Shown one piece after another: positions 18,903-28,728 of a stretch of DNA of 64,000 nucleotides (positions within the stretch are counted from its first letter, which is position 1; each line of letters opens with the position of its first letter). The stretch covers positions 1 through 64,000 of the forward strand of contig NZ_FMYI01000007.1 in assembly GCF_900096905.1 (NCBI RefSeq), written 5' to 3'. The notes beneath the pieces were generated by a model. That model worked only from the letters and a program-made list of their open reading frames with translations. It was not told the origin of the DNA and ran no database searches. The DNA comes from Pelagirhabdus alkalitolerans. Its GTDB lineage: Bacteria; Bacillota; Bacilli; Bacillales; Amphibacillaceae. Position numbers and translations under genes: made by a program.

Positions 18903-21900
18903 ATGAAAAATCTGAAAAAATATACGTATACACCGCCTGAAAATGGCTATCCAGAATGGAACAATAATCCTGACTTATTTCAATTAAATCGAAGAGAAGC
19001 ACATGCGACGTTAATGCCATATCCTACTATTGATATGGCGCTTAATCATCAACGTGAAGTCTCACCTTATTATTTTTCGTTAAATGGTGCTTGGGCATTT
19101 AATTGGGTCAGTGAGCCGACAAAACGAAATCGCTCATTTTATGAACAAAACTACTCGACTCAAAACTGGGACCAAATAGAGGTCCCGAGTCATTGGCAAT
19201 TAAAAGGTTATGATTACCCGCAGTATACGAATACGGTGTACCCGTGGGTTGAAAAAGAATCGATTGAACCGCCATTTGCGCCGACGAATTATAACCCTGT
19301 CGGTCAGTACGTGAAGCACTTTAATGTATCGAACGAGTGGTTGAATCAACCGGTTTACTTGCACTTTGCCGGTGTTGAAGCCGCTTTTTATGTTTGGTTA
19401 AATGGTGAGTTTGTTGGCTATAGCGAGGATACATTTACACCAGCTGAATTCGATTTAACCCCATACTTAAATGAGGGTGACAATAAATTAGCCGTTGAAG
19501 TTTATCGGTGGTGCGATGCAAGTTGGTTAGAGGATCAAGACTTCTGGCGTTTAAGCGGTATTTTTAGAGATGTTTATTTATATAAGACGCCAGTGGTGCA
19601 CGTTGATGATTTCTTCGTTAAGCCTGAGTTAGATGATGAGATGCGTCATGGTCAATTGAAAGTTGACGTTCGCTTGCGGGACTATGAACAAACAGGGTCT
19701 CAAGTTGTCGTAGGTGCGATGCTCTATGATAAAGAGCAAACGCCGGTATGGGCAACACCCGTTCAAGCGGTGATTGATACAGATGGTGAGTTAGATACAA
19801 AATTCACACTTCAAGCACCAGTTGAAGATCCACAAAAATGGAGTGCAGAAGACCCAAACCTCTACTCTCTTGTTTTAACTGTGGATACAAAAGAAGGGGA
19901 GTTAATTGAAGCTCAAAGTAGTAAAGTCGGATTTAGGCGCTTTGAATTGAAAGATGGTTTAATGAAGATTAATGGTGAGCGCATTGTATTTAAAGGTGTG
20001 AACCGTCATGAGTTCGCTGCTGATAAGGGACGTGCTGTCACTCGCGAGGATATGATTAAAGACATTGAGATTATGAAACAATTCAATATTAATTCAGTTC
20101 GTACATCGCATTATCCGAATGACCCTGTTTGGTATGAATTGTGTGATGAATATGGATTATATGTGATTGATGAAGTGAATTTAGAAACACATGGTACTTG
20201 GGAATATGGCCAAGTTGGACTCGGTGAAACCGTTCCAGGTAGTCGTCCTGAATGGACTGATAATGTATTAGACAGATGTCAATCTATGTTCGAACGTGAT
20301 AAAAACCATCCATCAATTGTCATTTGGTCGCTCGGTAATGAATCATTTGGTGGTGACAACTTTTTGAAGATGCACGATTTCTTCAGTGAACGGGATCCTT
20401 CTCGACTTGTGCATTACGAAGGCATTTTCCATTATCGTGATTCAGAACGCGCATCTGATATTGAAAGTACGATGTATATTTCACCTTCAGGTATTGAAAC
20501 GTATGCAAAAGAGGCCACTAAAGACTCAAAACCTTATATATTATGTGAGTTCAGTCATGCGATGGGTAACTCTTTAGGTAACTTCTATAAATATACGGAT
20601 TTATTTGATCAATACCCGATTTTACAAGGTGGCTTCATTTGGGACTTTAAAGATCAGTCACTGTTAACAGAAACAGAAGATGGAAGACCTTTCTTAGCTT
20701 ATGGTGGTGACTTTGGTGAGTCGCCACATACCGGAAATTTCTCAGGTAATGGGCTTGTCTTTGGAGATGGTGCATTATCACCAAAACTTTATGAAGTGAA
20801 GCGATGCTACCAAAACATTGAGTTCCGACTCGTGAGTCACAAACAAGCTCAAGTTGAAGTAAAAAACAAATTTTTATTCACGAATTTAGATCGCTATGAA
20901 TTCGTATGGGAACTGCATCAAGAAGGTGAGAAGGTCGATGGAGGTAAGCAGAGTGTCTCTTTAGCACCAGGTGAATCAACCATCGTTCAATTAGACCGAT
21001 CAAACAATGAATTAAATCCGGATAAAGAACATATTTTAACGGTTTCGTTTGTTGAATCAGAGAATCAATTATGGTGCGTGGCAGGTCATGAAGTCGCATT
21101 TGAACAATTTACATGGCCGATTAGTCAGCATGAGGTAACGAAAAAGCTAGATAAGAAGAATGCACCTGAAGTTGAAGAGACAGGTGATGAGTTAATCATT
21201 CAAGGCGCGTCTCACAAAGTGACATTTGATTTAGCGAGTGGTTTACTCACTTCTTACAAAGTATCAGACGTCGAATGGCTAAAAGAGGCGCTTCGTCCTA
21301 ATTTCTGGCGAGCAATGACAGATAATGACCGTGGAAGTGAGCTTGATCAGAGAAGTCATGTTTGGAAATTAGCGAGTCATTCAAGACAATTAGCAGATTT
21401 TACGTATGAAGTGACAGATACACATGTCTCAGTTCAAACTGTGCTTTACTTTAAAGAAGCGAATGACACAAAATTAATTGTTGATTACACATGTGATGCG
21501 AGTGGTGAAGTGGTCGTGGATTATCACCTCAGCCCAGGTGAGGATTTACCTGAAATTCCTGAAGTTGGTATGTTTATGCAACTGAGTGAAGGGTTTGACC
21601 GGATTAAATGGTATGGTAAAGGGCCTCATGAGTCCTATTGGGATAAGCAAAAAGGGGCTAAAGTGGGTCTGTATGAAGGATTGATTAAAGATCAATTTGT
21701 ACCATACTTAAAACCTCAGGAGTGTGGTAACAAAGTAGGCGTGAGATATGGTATTTTAACTAATGAAACGGGTAAAGGTCTTCGAATAGAAGGGTCGCCA
21801 CAAATCGAGTTAAATGCTCTACCTTATACGACTGAACAGTTAGAGCAAGCAACACATGCTCACAAACTTCCAGAAGATTTGCAAACTGTTGTGCGAATCA

Positions 21901-22022
21901 ATCACTTACAAATGGGTGTTGGTGGTGATGATAGCTGGGGTCAGAAGACACATCCTGATTTCACATTATATGCAAACCGTGATTATCATTACCAATTCAC
22001 ACTAAAAAGTATGACTGAATAA
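18903..22022 (+). CDS. lacZ: Beta-galactosidase, GH2 (LacZ family)
   Basis: 1039 residues, E. coli LacZ size, with sugar-binding, Ig-like, TIM-barrel and small-chain domains in the usual order. The acid/base is Glu480 (WSLGNESFGG) and the nucleophile Glu549 (LCEFSHAMGN). It hydrolyses beta-galactosides in the cytoplasm, presumably the oligosaccharides released by the neighbouring galactanase and taken up by the importer. The ATG at 18903 is preferred over the TTG directly before it because GAAGGTG is better spaced. It ends the transport and glycosidase operon. Confidence 0.95.
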   Translation: MKNLKKYTYTPPENGYPEWNNNPDLFQLNRREAHATLMPYPTIDMALNHQREVSPYYFSLNGAWAFNWVSEPTKRNRSFYEQNYSTQNWDQIEVPSHWQLKGYDYPQYTNTVYPWVEKESIEPPFAPTNYNPVGQYVKHFNVSNEWLNQPVYLHFAGVEAAFYVWLNGEFVGYSEDTFTPAEFDLTPYLNEGDNKLAVEVYRWCDASWLEDQDFWRLSGIFRDVYLYKTPVVHVDDFFVKPELDDEMRHGQLKVDVRLRDYEQTGSQVVVGAMLYDKEQTPVWATPVQAVIDTDGELDTKFTLQAPVEDPQKWSAEDPNLYSLVLTVDTKEGELIEAQSSKVGFRRFELKDGLMKINGERIVFKGVNRHEFAADKGRAVTREDMIKDIEIMKQFNINSVRTSHYPNDPVWYELCDEYGLYVIDEVNLETHGTWEYGQVGLGETVPGSRPEWTDNVLDRCQSMFERDKNHPSIVIWSLGNESFGGDNFLKMHDFFSERDPSRLVHYEGIFHYRDSERASDIESTMYISPSGIETYAKEATKDSKPYILCEFSHAMGNSLGNFYKYTDLFDQYPILQGGFIWDFKDQSLLTETEDGRPFLAYGGDFGESPHTGNFSGNGLVFGDGALSPKLYEVKRCYQNIEFRLVSHKQAQVEVKNKFLFTNLDRYEFVWELHQEGEKVDGGKQSVSLAPGESTIVQLDRSNNELNPDKEHILTVSFVESENQLWCVAGHEVAFEQFTWPISQHEVTKKLDKKNAPEVEETGDELIIQGASHKVTFDLASGLLTSYKVSDVEWLKEALRPNFWRAMTDNDRGSELDQRSHVWKLASHSRQLADFTYEVTDTHVSVQTVLYFKEANDTKLIVDYTCDASGEVVVDYHLSPGEDLPEIPEVGMFMQLSEGFDRIKWYGKGPHESYWDKQKGAKVGLYEGLIKDQFVPYLKPQECGNKVGVRYGILTNETGKGLRIEGSPQIELNALPYTTEQLEQATHAHKLPEDLQTVVRINHLQMGVGGDDSWGQKTHPDFTLYANRDYHYQFTLKSMTE

Positions 22023-22027
22023 GATAG

Positions 22028-22062
22028 AAATCCCCCTAAACACGCTGTTTAGGGGGATTTTC
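22028..22062. terminator. Strong bidirectional terminator between lacZ and galactanase genes
   Basis: A perfect 15-bp GC-rich stem (AAATCCCCCTAAACA / TGTTTAGGGGGATTT) with a 3-base loop, in the 41-base gap between convergent stop codons, with T runs on both exits. Confidence 0.9.
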
Positions 22063-22063
22063 T

Positions 22064-25000
22064 TTAGGCTTTTTTCTTATGTTGGATGATCCAAATAATA
22101 CCTCCGCTAACTAATAGTACAAGTCCAGCTAGCAGACCATTAAATAGGTTTGTTGCTGTGTCTGGTAATATTTCGTCGGAATCTTCTTCATCTTCTGTTG
22201 TTTCTTCTCTCGTTTCATCTGTAGAGTCTTCATCTACATCGTCATCATCAGAATCAGGTGAAGTTGTGCTATCACTAGACTCATCATCTTCACTTTCATC
22301 ATCTTGACTAACTTCCATAACCGTGTAATAACTGAAATGATCAATCGATGCAGTCACAAAACCGTTTTCTAAATCTGACTCCGTTAATTCAATGATTTCT
22401 AGAATCTCTCCGTCCTCATTTAAATAAACGACGCGTAAATCATCTTCATTTGATACATCACTTGCTTCAATCTCAAATGTGATATCAATCGTTTCATTCA
22501 ATTCAGCTCCTGATAATTCAAAGCGATAAACAGGGCTTAATGTTGAAATATCCGATAAATATGCTTCTGTTACTGATAATTCAACATCCCCATCTCCTTT
22601 TAAGATAGAAGCGGGTAAATCTAAGGTGACATGTTCATATTTAATCGTTAACACATCATCATCCGATAGACTATCCAATAATTCTTTTGTAAACGTAAGT
22701 TTTTCATCTTGCATGTCGTATGAGAATCCATAATTCGTTGTCGTTAATTGATCTTTTGAAGAAATAACCCCATCATCTGATTCTTCCTCGTCTGGAAGGT
22801 CTTCTTCATCTAGATCCCCTGTCCGGTACAGATAAAAGTCATCCAGTGTTCCCCAAGATTCTGGATTTGAGGCGATTTCTGCACCAATAGTTAAGGTGCC
22901 GTCAGTGACTTGTATGTCGTTAATTTCTATTTGAATCCAGTTGCTCCAACCGCCTACAAACGTATCTTCTGTTAATCGTTCATGAGTTGTTTCGGCAAAT
23001 AAATGCATATCAGAATCTTCTTCATTTGAGTCACCGCCTTGGTTATACATCTCTAATGTATAATAACCAGGCTCAAGATCTATTAATGTCTGTTCTAAGC
23101 GAAAATCAACAGGTTCTTCATGATAATAGTGGACGTGGTGTGATCCCGTTCGTGAATCACCTGAACCCTCACCAAATGTTGCATGTTCAGAAACGCTGTC
23201 TGGGAAGATAATTGACCACATCGAACGATCATCGTCTTCGAAACTTGGATTTTCAATAAAGTTTTCTGCTAAAATATTCAAAGTAGCAGTAATCGTGTCA
23301 CCATTTTCTATTTCTCCATCAATGGAGTAGCTGCCTTGTCCTGATTCGATAGCATCCTCAATGACTTCTTGATTCCATTCAACTTCAAATTCTTCTTCCG
23401 TCCGATCATTCATAACAGCTGTTACTATCGTTGGAAGCTCAACAGGTGAACCAGGTATTGCCTCAATTTCAACATCTCGATAATAATCGACGGCCACTTC
23501 AGCTACAGCTCCTGTATCAACGTAGTTAAATAGATTAAGTGTTGGAAGGGGGTTTCCATCAAAATCAAATAACGCTTGGTTATCGACTGCACTTCCGCCA
23601 TACCATTCACCTGCGTCATCTGGGTCATAGCTTGCTGAATAGCTGGATGCCCAACCTGATCCATGCTCTTCCCAAAGTTCCTGATTGGCTTCAAATTCTT
23701 CTGGTGGTCCTACTGGTAACCAAGCGGGTTCCCAGTAGAAGACACCAATCCCCGCTTCTCCTACATTCGTGACAGCTTCAAATACATCACGAAATGCATC
23801 AGCCTGTCCTTGAACCGTATAGGGATAAGGAGGATTGCTTTCGTTTCCTGTAATAGTGTTCTCGTGACCATCACCTTCTTCAGGTGTGTACGCATAAGAA
23901 GTTTCAGCAACCATCACTTTTTTATTATACGTATCGGCAATATGTGATAATTCATTTGTTAAGTTTTCAAGTGAACCGTGCCAGAAAGAGTAGTAGGAGC
24001 TTGCGAATACATCGTAATCAACGTCATGCTCATGCAAAATCTCACCTAATTCACGGTAACGTCCTTCTGTTTCTGGATTTGTAAAATGAAGCGCTACGAG
24101 TAAGTCATCATCAAAGTCTCTGACAGCTTCTGCTCCTGCGTTAAAGAGACGTGTAATGTTAGGCCACTCGGTTTCACCAGACATGGCACTATTCGTTTCA
24201 TTTCCGACTTGGACCATGCCAATATTAGCACCACCGGCTTCAATTTCTTGTAATGATTTGATCGTAAAATCATATAGTGCTTCTTCTTTTTCTGATATAC
24301 TCATGCCCTCCCAAGATTTGGGGACTTGTTGTTTCCCTGGGTCTGCCCAGAAGTCTGAGTAATGGAAGTTAACGAATAATTCAAGACCGGCATCAGCTGC
24401 TCGTTGTCCAATTTCGACAGCTGTTTCGACATCATTATTACCACCGCCGTATCCATTCCCATTTTCATCGTACGGATCATTCCATACTTTCACACGTACG
24501 TAGTTAGCTCCAGCATCAGCAAACAGTTGAAAGACATCAGCCTCTTCGCCATTGTTATCATAGAAAGTGACGCCACTTTCTTCTAAAGCAATGACACTTG
24601 ATATGTCGACACCTTTCATGAAATCATCATCTATCCCATCGACTCGTTCAACAAAAATGTCCGATTCTACAGGGTGAGCCTCCTCATTATCACCAGTATC
24701 TTCATGGTAGGTGAGGGATAATGCATCGAGATAACCCCATCCTTCAGGCTGTGATTCAACTGTAACGGTAAACGTAACATCATTGATGTCTTCTTCCAAT
24801 GTGAATGATTCAGTACTTTCTTCAAAGTCTTCTGATTCATACGTTATTTCAACACTCGTGTTCCAGCTATCTTCTATTGATAGATTTACAAGAGAATCTT
24901 CACCTTGCTGCTGCATTGAGAATGAATAATCACCTGCAGGCAGTGAGTCGATTGTTTGACTGATCGTAAAGGCTGCTGATTGATCAGTTTTCTCAGGATC

Positions 25001-25255
25001 TAACCAAAAATTCAGAGAGTAGTCTCCGCTGTATGAAGCATCACCGACATGGTTAATCCCTTCATCCCATGCATCCCAATTATCTGTTGTTACTTCCCAT
25101 ACATCATCATCCCAAAAATCTTCATCAAATTGACCGTTTGCAAGCAAGTTGGGTGCAGTTGCTTGAACGGGTTGATCCGGATTAGGTATCGCTAGGATAC
25201 CAATAACTAATGTTGCCATCATAAATAATGCTAAATTTCTAACTCTTTTTTTCAT
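22064..25255 (-). CDS. Wall-anchored endo-beta-1,4-galactanase, GH53
   Basis: 1063 residues: a signal peptide (about 1-33), a galactan-binding-type beta-sandwich module (35-185), a GH53 barrel (about 205-590) with acid/base Glu353 (QVGNETNS) and nucleophile Glu451 (MVAETSY), an Ig-like module (590-660), a second carbohydrate-binding-like module (665-800), an uncharacterised module (830-985), a long Asp/Glu-rich spacer, then LPDTA, a hydrophobic stretch and KKK, a sortase signal. The 98-residue spacing of the two catalytic Glu equals that recalled for the B. licheniformis enzyme. It cuts arabinogalactan type I on the cell surface; the products would go to the importer encoded convergently. It has its own promoter region with CRE-like sites. 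Confidence 0.93.
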   Translation of the reverse strand: MKKRVRNLALFMMATLVIGILAIPNPDQPVQATAPNLLANGQFDEDFWDDDVWEVTTDNWDAWDEGINHVGDASYSGDYSLNFWLDPEKTDQSAAFTISQTIDSLPAGDYSFSMQQQGEDSLVNLSIEDSWNTSVEITYESEDFEESTESFTLEEDINDVTFTVTVESQPEGWGYLDALSLTYHEDTGDNEEAHPVESDIFVERVDGIDDDFMKGVDISSVIALEESGVTFYDNNGEEADVFQLFADAGANYVRVKVWNDPYDENGNGYGGGNNDVETAVEIGQRAADAGLELFVNFHYSDFWADPGKQQVPKSWEGMSISEKEEALYDFTIKSLQEIEAGGANIGMVQVGNETNSAMSGETEWPNITRLFNAGAEAVRDFDDDLLVALHFTNPETEGRYRELGEILHEHDVDYDVFASSYYSFWHGSLENLTNELSHIADTYNKKVMVAETSYAYTPEEGDGHENTITGNESNPPYPYTVQGQADAFRDVFEAVTNVGEAGIGVFYWEPAWLPVGPPEEFEANQELWEEHGSGWASSYSASYDPDDAGEWYGGSAVDNQALFDFDGNPLPTLNLFNYVDTGAVAEVAVDYYRDVEIEAIPGSPVELPTIVTAVMNDRTEEEFEVEWNQEVIEDAIESGQGSYSIDGEIENGDTITATLNILAENFIENPSFEDDDRSMWSIIFPDSVSEHATFGEGSGDSRTGSHHVHYYHEEPVDFRLEQTLIDLEPGYYTLEMYNQGGDSNEEDSDMHLFAETTHERLTEDTFVGGWSNWIQIEINDIQVTDGTLTIGAEIASNPESWGTLDDFYLYRTGDLDEEDLPDEEESDDGVISSKDQLTTTNYGFSYDMQDEKLTFTKELLDSLSDDDVLTIKYEHVTLDLPASILKGDGDVELSVTEAYLSDISTLSPVYRFELSGAELNETIDITFEIEASDVSNEDDLRVVYLNEDGEILEIIELTESDLENGFVTASIDHFSYYTVMEVSQDDESEDDESSDSTTSPDSDDDDVDEDSTDETREETTEDEEDSDEILPDTATNLFNGLLAGLVLLVSGGIIWIIQHKKKA

Positions 25256-25297
25256 TATCCCACTCCTTAATTAAGTTAATTTATTTATATTTTTATT

Positions 25298-25312
25298 ATA
25301 AAACGCTTACAA
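25298..25312 (-). promoter_or_regulatory. CRE-like site before the galactanase gene
   Basis: On the minus strand TTGTAAGCGTTTTAT matches the CcpA consensus except at position 14. It lies 43 bases upstream of the galactanase ATG. A weaker similar palindrome (AAACGCTTT) occurs near 25357. Confidence 0.5.
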
Positions 25313-25438
25313 ACAATTTGATATATCATAATCGAACACTTTAGTTTCATATTTTTAAACGCTTTAAAAATAATTAGAAAATTAAGAAATTTTTTATAAA
25401 TTTAAAAGGAAATGTTTCATGAGTATAAGGAAATCAAG

Positions 25439-25453
25439 GTGAAAACGTTCACT
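25439..25453 (+). promoter_or_regulatory. CRE-like site before the MurNAc operon
   Basis: GTGAAAACGTTCACT matches WTGNAANCGNWNNCW at every position but the first and is a near-palindrome. It lies about 35 bases upstream of the -35 box of the murR promoter, in the 289-base divergent region between the galactanase and murR genes. The rest of that region is AT-rich with no other recognisable feature. Confidence 0.55.
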
Positions 25454-25487
25454 CTGTGGTACAATGTTTCATAACTATTGAGTTTCG

Positions 25488-25516
25488 TTGACACTTAGTT
25501 TTACGAGGCATAAAAT
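25488..25516 (+). promoter_or_regulatory. Sigma-A promoter of the murR operon
   Basis: TTGACA at 25488-25493, a 17-base spacer and TAAAAT at 25511-25516, a near-consensus vegetative promoter 28 bases before the murR start codon. Confidence 0.8.
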
Positions 25517-25544
25517 TAACCTATAGCAAGAAGGAGTTTTGACA

Positions 25545-26399
25545 ATGAAAATTGCGACGATTCGTTTAAGAGAGTACTACGATCAAGCAAGTACGACAGA
25601 GCAAGCGATTATTGATTTTGTGCTTCGGCATCCGGATGAGACGTCAAAAATGACGATCTATAAATTAGCCGAAGTGACTTATTCATCTCCATCATCGATT
25701 ATTAGGCTTTGTAAAAACAATGGCTATTCTGGTTATAAGGAATTTGCAAAAGCACTCATTTATGAGCAAGCTGTTCGCAAAAATTATAAGAAAAAGGATA
25801 TTGCTGATGTAACAAAAGCCAACTCGATTGGAGAAGTCGTTGAGAAAGTAACTAATAAGAATATTATATCGTTAGAAGAGACGATGAGCTTACTAGATTA
25901 CGATGTACTTGAAACGTGTGTAGAGAAGATTGATCGCTGTAAGAAACTGGTTTTGTTTGGTATCGGTGCTTCATTAATAGTTGCTAAAGATGCACAACTA
26001 AAATTCACACGAATGAACAAGATGGCTTATGTTAGCGAAGATTGGCACACACAACTATTAATGGCTCGAAATATGGATGAGAATGATGTAGGGATCATTA
26101 TCTCCTATTCTGGGCAAACGAAAGAAATGATTGAATGTGCCAAAACCGTTAAACAAAATCAAGCTGAATTGATTTCGATTACTAAATACGGTCAATCACC
26201 CGTAACGGATCTTTCACATCATCATTTATTTGTTGCAGCGAATGAATATGCCTTCAGAAGTGGTGCCATGTCGAGTCGTATTTCACAATTGAATCTTGTT
26301 GATATCCTTTATACTGCTTACGTCAATCGTCAATATGAGAAATCACTTGAAATATTAGAAAAAACACAAATACGAAAGGAGTCGGATGCGGATGATTAA
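25545..26399 (+). CDS. murR: RpiR-family regulator of the MurNAc operon
   Basis: 284 residues: an N-terminal RpiR helix-turn-helix (about 1-75; MTIYKLAEVTYSSPSSIIRL) and a C-terminal SIS sugar-phosphate domain (about 115-260; IGASLIVAKDAQLKF, SYSGQTKEM). The ATG at 25545 has the proper eight-base spacing from AAGGAG; the TTG at 25539 is too close. It very likely represses this operon and is released by MurNAc-6-phosphate, as MurR does in other bacteria. It overlaps murQ. Confidence 0.82.
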   Translation: MKIATIRLREYYDQASTTEQAIIDFVLRHPDETSKMTIYKLAEVTYSSPSSIIRLCKNNGYSGYKEFAKALIYEQAVRKNYKKKDIADVTKANSIGEVVEKVTNKNIISLEETMSLLDYDVLETCVEKIDRCKKLVLFGIGASLIVAKDAQLKFTRMNKMAYVSEDWHTQLLMARNMDENDVGIIISYSGQTKEMIECAKTVKQNQAELISITKYGQSPVTDLSHHHLFVAANEYAFRSGAMSSRISQLNLVDILYTAYVNRQYEKSLEILEKTQIRKESDADD

Positions 26400-27288
26400 T
26401 TTAAGTAGCATGTCAACTGAGAAACAAAATCCGAATACGATGAACCTTGATCAAATGACATATTTGGAAGCATTGTCTGTTATGAATCAGGAGGATGGAA
26501 ATGTTTCGCAAGCCATTGAGTTGGTTTTACCGAAGATAGAAGAAGCAGTCAAAGCGATTGTATCGGCTTTTGAACAAGGAGGCCGATTGATCTATATAGG
26601 AGCTGGAACAAGTGGTCGTTTAGGTGTATTAGATGCAGCTGAGTGTCCACCTACTTTTGGAACACCAAAAGAGATGGTAGTTGGTTTAATTGCAGGGGGT
26701 GAGAGAGCGTTTACGGAGGCAGTTGAAGGTGCAGAAGATTCTAAAGAGATGGGAGTCAGTGATTTAAAGTCGATTGATTTAAATCAAAAAGATGTTGTTG
26801 TCGGTTTAGCTGCAAGTGGAAGAACACCTTATGTGATTGGTGCACTTGAGTATGCTAATGAGAAAGGGGCAGTTACTGTAGCTGTTAGTTGCAACAAGAA
26901 TTCTGCTATTGGTGCTGTTAGTCAAATAGCGATTGAAGTGGCAGCTGGTCCTGAGGTACTTACAGGTTCAACGCGATTAAAAGCAGGGACCGCTCAAAAA
27001 ATGGTATTGAATATGCTATCAACGATGTCGATGGTCGGTATTGGTAAGGTTTATCAAAATTTAATGGTAGATGTCCAACCGACGAACCAAAAGCTATTGA
27101 AAAGAGCAGAGCACATCGTCATTAAAGCAACTGATGCTAGTTTAGAAGAAGCACAAGTTGCATTAGAAGAGAGTAATGGAAACGTCAAGTTAGCGATCAC
27201 CATGATTTTATTAGGATGTGACATTGAAACAGCCGAGTCAAAACTTGAGAGTGCAAAAGGTCACATTAGACAAACATTAACTAACTAA
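26386..27288 (+). CDS. murQ: N-acetylmuramic acid 6-phosphate etherase
   Basis: 300 residues with the family signature IYIGAGTSGRLGVLDAAECP, a SIS fold, and the GSTRLKAGTAQKMVLNMLST motif. It splits the lactyl ether of MurNAc-6-phosphate, giving GlcNAc-6-phosphate and D-lactate in the cytoplasm. Two starts are possible: the ATG at 26386 (four bases after AAAGGAG) and the ATG at 26392 (ten bases); both lie inside the murR end, so translation is coupled. Confidence 0.94.
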   Translation: MRMINLSSMSTEKQNPNTMNLDQMTYLEALSVMNQEDGNVSQAIELVLPKIEEAVKAIVSAFEQGGRLIYIGAGTSGRLGVLDAAECPPTFGTPKEMVVGLIAGGERAFTEAVEGAEDSKEMGVSDLKSIDLNQKDVVVGLAASGRTPYVIGALEYANEKGAVTVAVSCNKNSAIGAVSQIAIEVAAGPEVLTGSTRLKAGTAQKMVLNMLSTMSMVGIGKVYQNLMVDVQPTNQKLLKRAEHIVIKATDASLEEAQVALEESNGNVKLAITMILLGCDIETAESKLESAKGHIRQTLTN

Positions 27289-27303
27289 AGAGAGGTGTTG
27301 TAA

Positions 27304-28728
27304 ATGGCTAATCAAAATGAGCAATTACTCGACAAAATTGTAGAACTTGTAGGTGGAAAAGATAATATTCGTTCTGCAACGAATTGTATGACAAGACTTC
27401 GCATTCGTATTAAGGATCACGATTTAATTGAAATTGATAAATTAAAAAATACTGAAGGGGTTATGGGTGTTGTAGAAGAAGAAACCCTTCAAATTGTTGT
27501 CGGTCCTGGTAAAGCTAAAAAAGTAGCTGATTTATTGAAAGAAAAATATCAAGTGTCACAAGCTGCTAGTGTGACAGAAGACTGGCAAGAAAATAAAGAT
27601 GCGATTAAACAAAATCAAAATAAAGGTAAAGTGAAGCAAACGTTAGAAACAATTTCTGGTATCTTCATCCCGATGATTCCTGCAATTATTGCGGCTGGTA
27701 TTTTTAATGGCTTTAGTAGTTTAATTGGTACAATGCAAGGTGAAGGTATCATAGATGGCCAGTTTTGGGAAACGGTTCGCCTTCTATTTGCTTTAATTGG
27801 GACAGGTTTCCTTGGTTACTTTGCCATTTTTACGGGTATTAATGCTGCCAAGCGATTTGGCGCAACCGAGGCACTTGGTGGTATGATCGGTGCCATTTCA
27901 ATTGCTGCTCCGATCGACGATATTTCCCAGTTATACGGTTTATTCGATGCTGATGAACCGTTAAATTCAATTTTAACAACAGGTAAAGGTGGTATCATCG
28001 GGGTCATCTTCGGTGTTTTCATCTTAGCAAAAATTGAAAAAGCTGTCCGTAAGCGAGTACCTGATGTGTTGGATTTAATTGTGACCCCGCTTGTCACACT
28101 TTTAGCTACAACACTATTATTCGTATTCGTTGTTATGCCGGTTTCAGGGTTCCTATCTGATTGGTTAGTCGATGCATTAAGTATTATTATCGGTTCAGAA
28201 AATGCGGTTGTAAGTGTGATATCTGGTTATATATTAGCAGCTGTCTTCTTACCAATGGTTCTACTAGGTCTTCATCACGGTTTAATACCGATCTATGCGA
28301 TTCAATTAGAAGCACTTGGTGGCGTTACGTTGTTCCCAGTACTTGCAATGGCAGGTGGAGGTCAAGTCGGTGCAGCAATTGCGATTTACTTGATTTCTAA
28401 AAAAGTTGGTAACGATCGAATGAAACAAGTGATTGCAGGTGCTCTTCCAGCTGGTATTCTAGGTATCGGTGAACCACTTATTTACGGTGTTACACTTCCA
28501 CTCGGTAAACCATTTATTACAGCTGGTTTAGGTGCTGGTTTTGGTGGTGCATACGTAATGATGATGAACGTAATGGCAAACGCTTGGGGACCTTCAGGTT
28601 TAGTGGCTGTTCCACTTATGCATGCAGATAAGATGGTTCACTTTGTGATTGGTATTTTCATCTCTTACATCGGTGGTTTTGTCATGACATATTTATTCAT
28701 AAAACGAAATGATGTTCGAAATGGTTAA
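27304..28728 (+). CDS. murP: PTS EIIBC for N-acetylmuramic acid or MurNAc-GlcNAc
   Basis: 474 residues: an EIIB domain (1-85) with phospho-Cys28 in SATNCMTRLRI, a linker, and a ten-helix EIIC glucose-superfamily domain (about 115-470; GLHHGLIPIYAIQ, GIGEPLIYGVTLP). There is no EIIA domain, so it must borrow one (for example the glucose EIIA). Its place between murQ and mupG indicates MurNAc or the disaccharide MurNAc-GlcNAc as substrate, as shown for the S. aureus operon of the same content. Confidence 0.87.
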   Translation: MANQNEQLLDKIVELVGGKDNIRSATNCMTRLRIRIKDHDLIEIDKLKNTEGVMGVVEEETLQIVVGPGKAKKVADLLKEKYQVSQAASVTEDWQENKDAIKQNQNKGKVKQTLETISGIFIPMIPAIIAAGIFNGFSSLIGTMQGEGIIDGQFWETVRLLFALIGTGFLGYFAIFTGINAAKRFGATEALGGMIGAISIAAPIDDISQLYGLFDADEPLNSILTTGKGGIIGVIFGVFILAKIEKAVRKRVPDVLDLIVTPLVTLLATTLLFVFVVMPVSGFLSDWLVDALSIIIGSENAVVSVISGYILAAVFLPMVLLGLHHGLIPIYAIQLEALGGVTLFPVLAMAGGGQVGAAIAIYLISKKVGNDRMKQVIAGALPAGILGIGEPLIYGVTLPLGKPFITAGLGAGFGGAYVMMMNVMANAWGPSGLVAVPLMHADKMVHFVIGIFISYIGGFVMTYLFIKRNDVRNG

